From Stenotrophomonas lacuserhaii (GTDB taxonomy: Bacteria; Pseudomonadota; Gammaproteobacteria; Xanthomonadales; Xanthomonadaceae): DNA of 64,000 bases. The stretch is from assembly GCF_014836545.1 (NCBI RefSeq), contig NZ_JACSQS010000002.1, forward strand, positions 173,622 to 237,621. The letters are read 5' to 3'. The position numbers and the translations under genes were made by a program. Shown in pieces: positions 63,987 through 64,000 of this stretch; within the stretch, counting starts at the first letter, position 1, and each line of letters opens with the position of its first letter. The notes below the pieces were generated by a model that did not search any database, had not been told where the DNA came from, and saw only the letters and a program-made list of their open reading frames with translations.

Positions 63987-64000
63987 GGGGGGGGGGGGGG
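63987..64000. repeat. G run at the window end
   Basis: At least 14 consecutive G, continuing beyond the window. It is preceded by GGGGTCAGAGTCC. See also the 50-G run at 18581. Confidence 0.9.

Overview
The window is high-GC chromosomal DNA from a xanthomonad, most likely Stenotrophomonas. The evidence is the protein set (several TonB-dependent receptors, OpgD, PlsB, TtcA, a Ku/LigD pair), -10 boxes sitting 6 bases before start codons, and many short GTAG...CTAC palindromes between genes. Those palindromes look like the SMAG/REP family of Stenotrophomonas. No rRNA, tRNA, CRISPR array, transposase or prophage is visible.

Bases 1-18,500 are housekeeping: partial rdgC, ttcA, a YdcH-like protein, plsB with a coupled lipoprotein, a secreted trypsin-like protease, pyrF coupled to an e(P4)-type acid phosphatase lipoprotein, yceH, a GNAT acetyltransferase, rep helicase, tdk, opgD, an ECF sigma factor with a Ser/Thr kinase, and mutM. 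A run of exactly 50 G lies just upstream of mutM (18581-18630), and the window ends in another G run.

Bases 18,700-33,000 are mixed: an EF-hand protein, an orphan ABC ATPase, a secreted lipase-like pair, two tandem class A acid phosphatases, a TonB-dependent receptor, a GYF_2-AIM24 fusion, a patatin lipoprotein, a divergent superfamily 1 helicase-like protein, and an Lrp regulator divergent from phenylalanine hydroxylase.

Bases 33,000-57,000 hold the most interesting part: a polysaccharide/uronate utilisation locus. It has two rhamnogalacturonan-acetylesterase-like enzymes (one fused to a cupin), kduD, kduI, a LacI-type regulator, a GH43 enzyme, a TRAP transporter (dctPQM), a 2-keto acid hydratase/FAH-like enzyme, two more esterases, a 1271-residue exported LamG/alpha-toroid protein of unknown activity, a TonB-dependent receptor, kdgK and eda. 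The inferred flow is: polymer capture and deacylation at the cell surface and in the periplasm, uptake by TonB receptor and TRAP transporter, then unsaturated uronate -> KduI -> KduD -> KdgK -> Eda -> pyruvate and glyceraldehyde 3-phosphate. Five copies of a TGACACCG-headed operator lie in front of kduI, the FAH/TRAP operon and its divergent esterases, the 1271-residue protein, the TonB receptor and kdgK. This suggests one regulon under the local LacI protein. No recognised polysaccharide lyase or unsaturated uronyl hydrolase is present, so the 1271-residue protein is the prime candidate for the missing depolymerase.

Bases 57,000-64,000 carry a small membrane protein, another TonB-dependent receptor, and the non-homologous end-joining pair ku-ligD.
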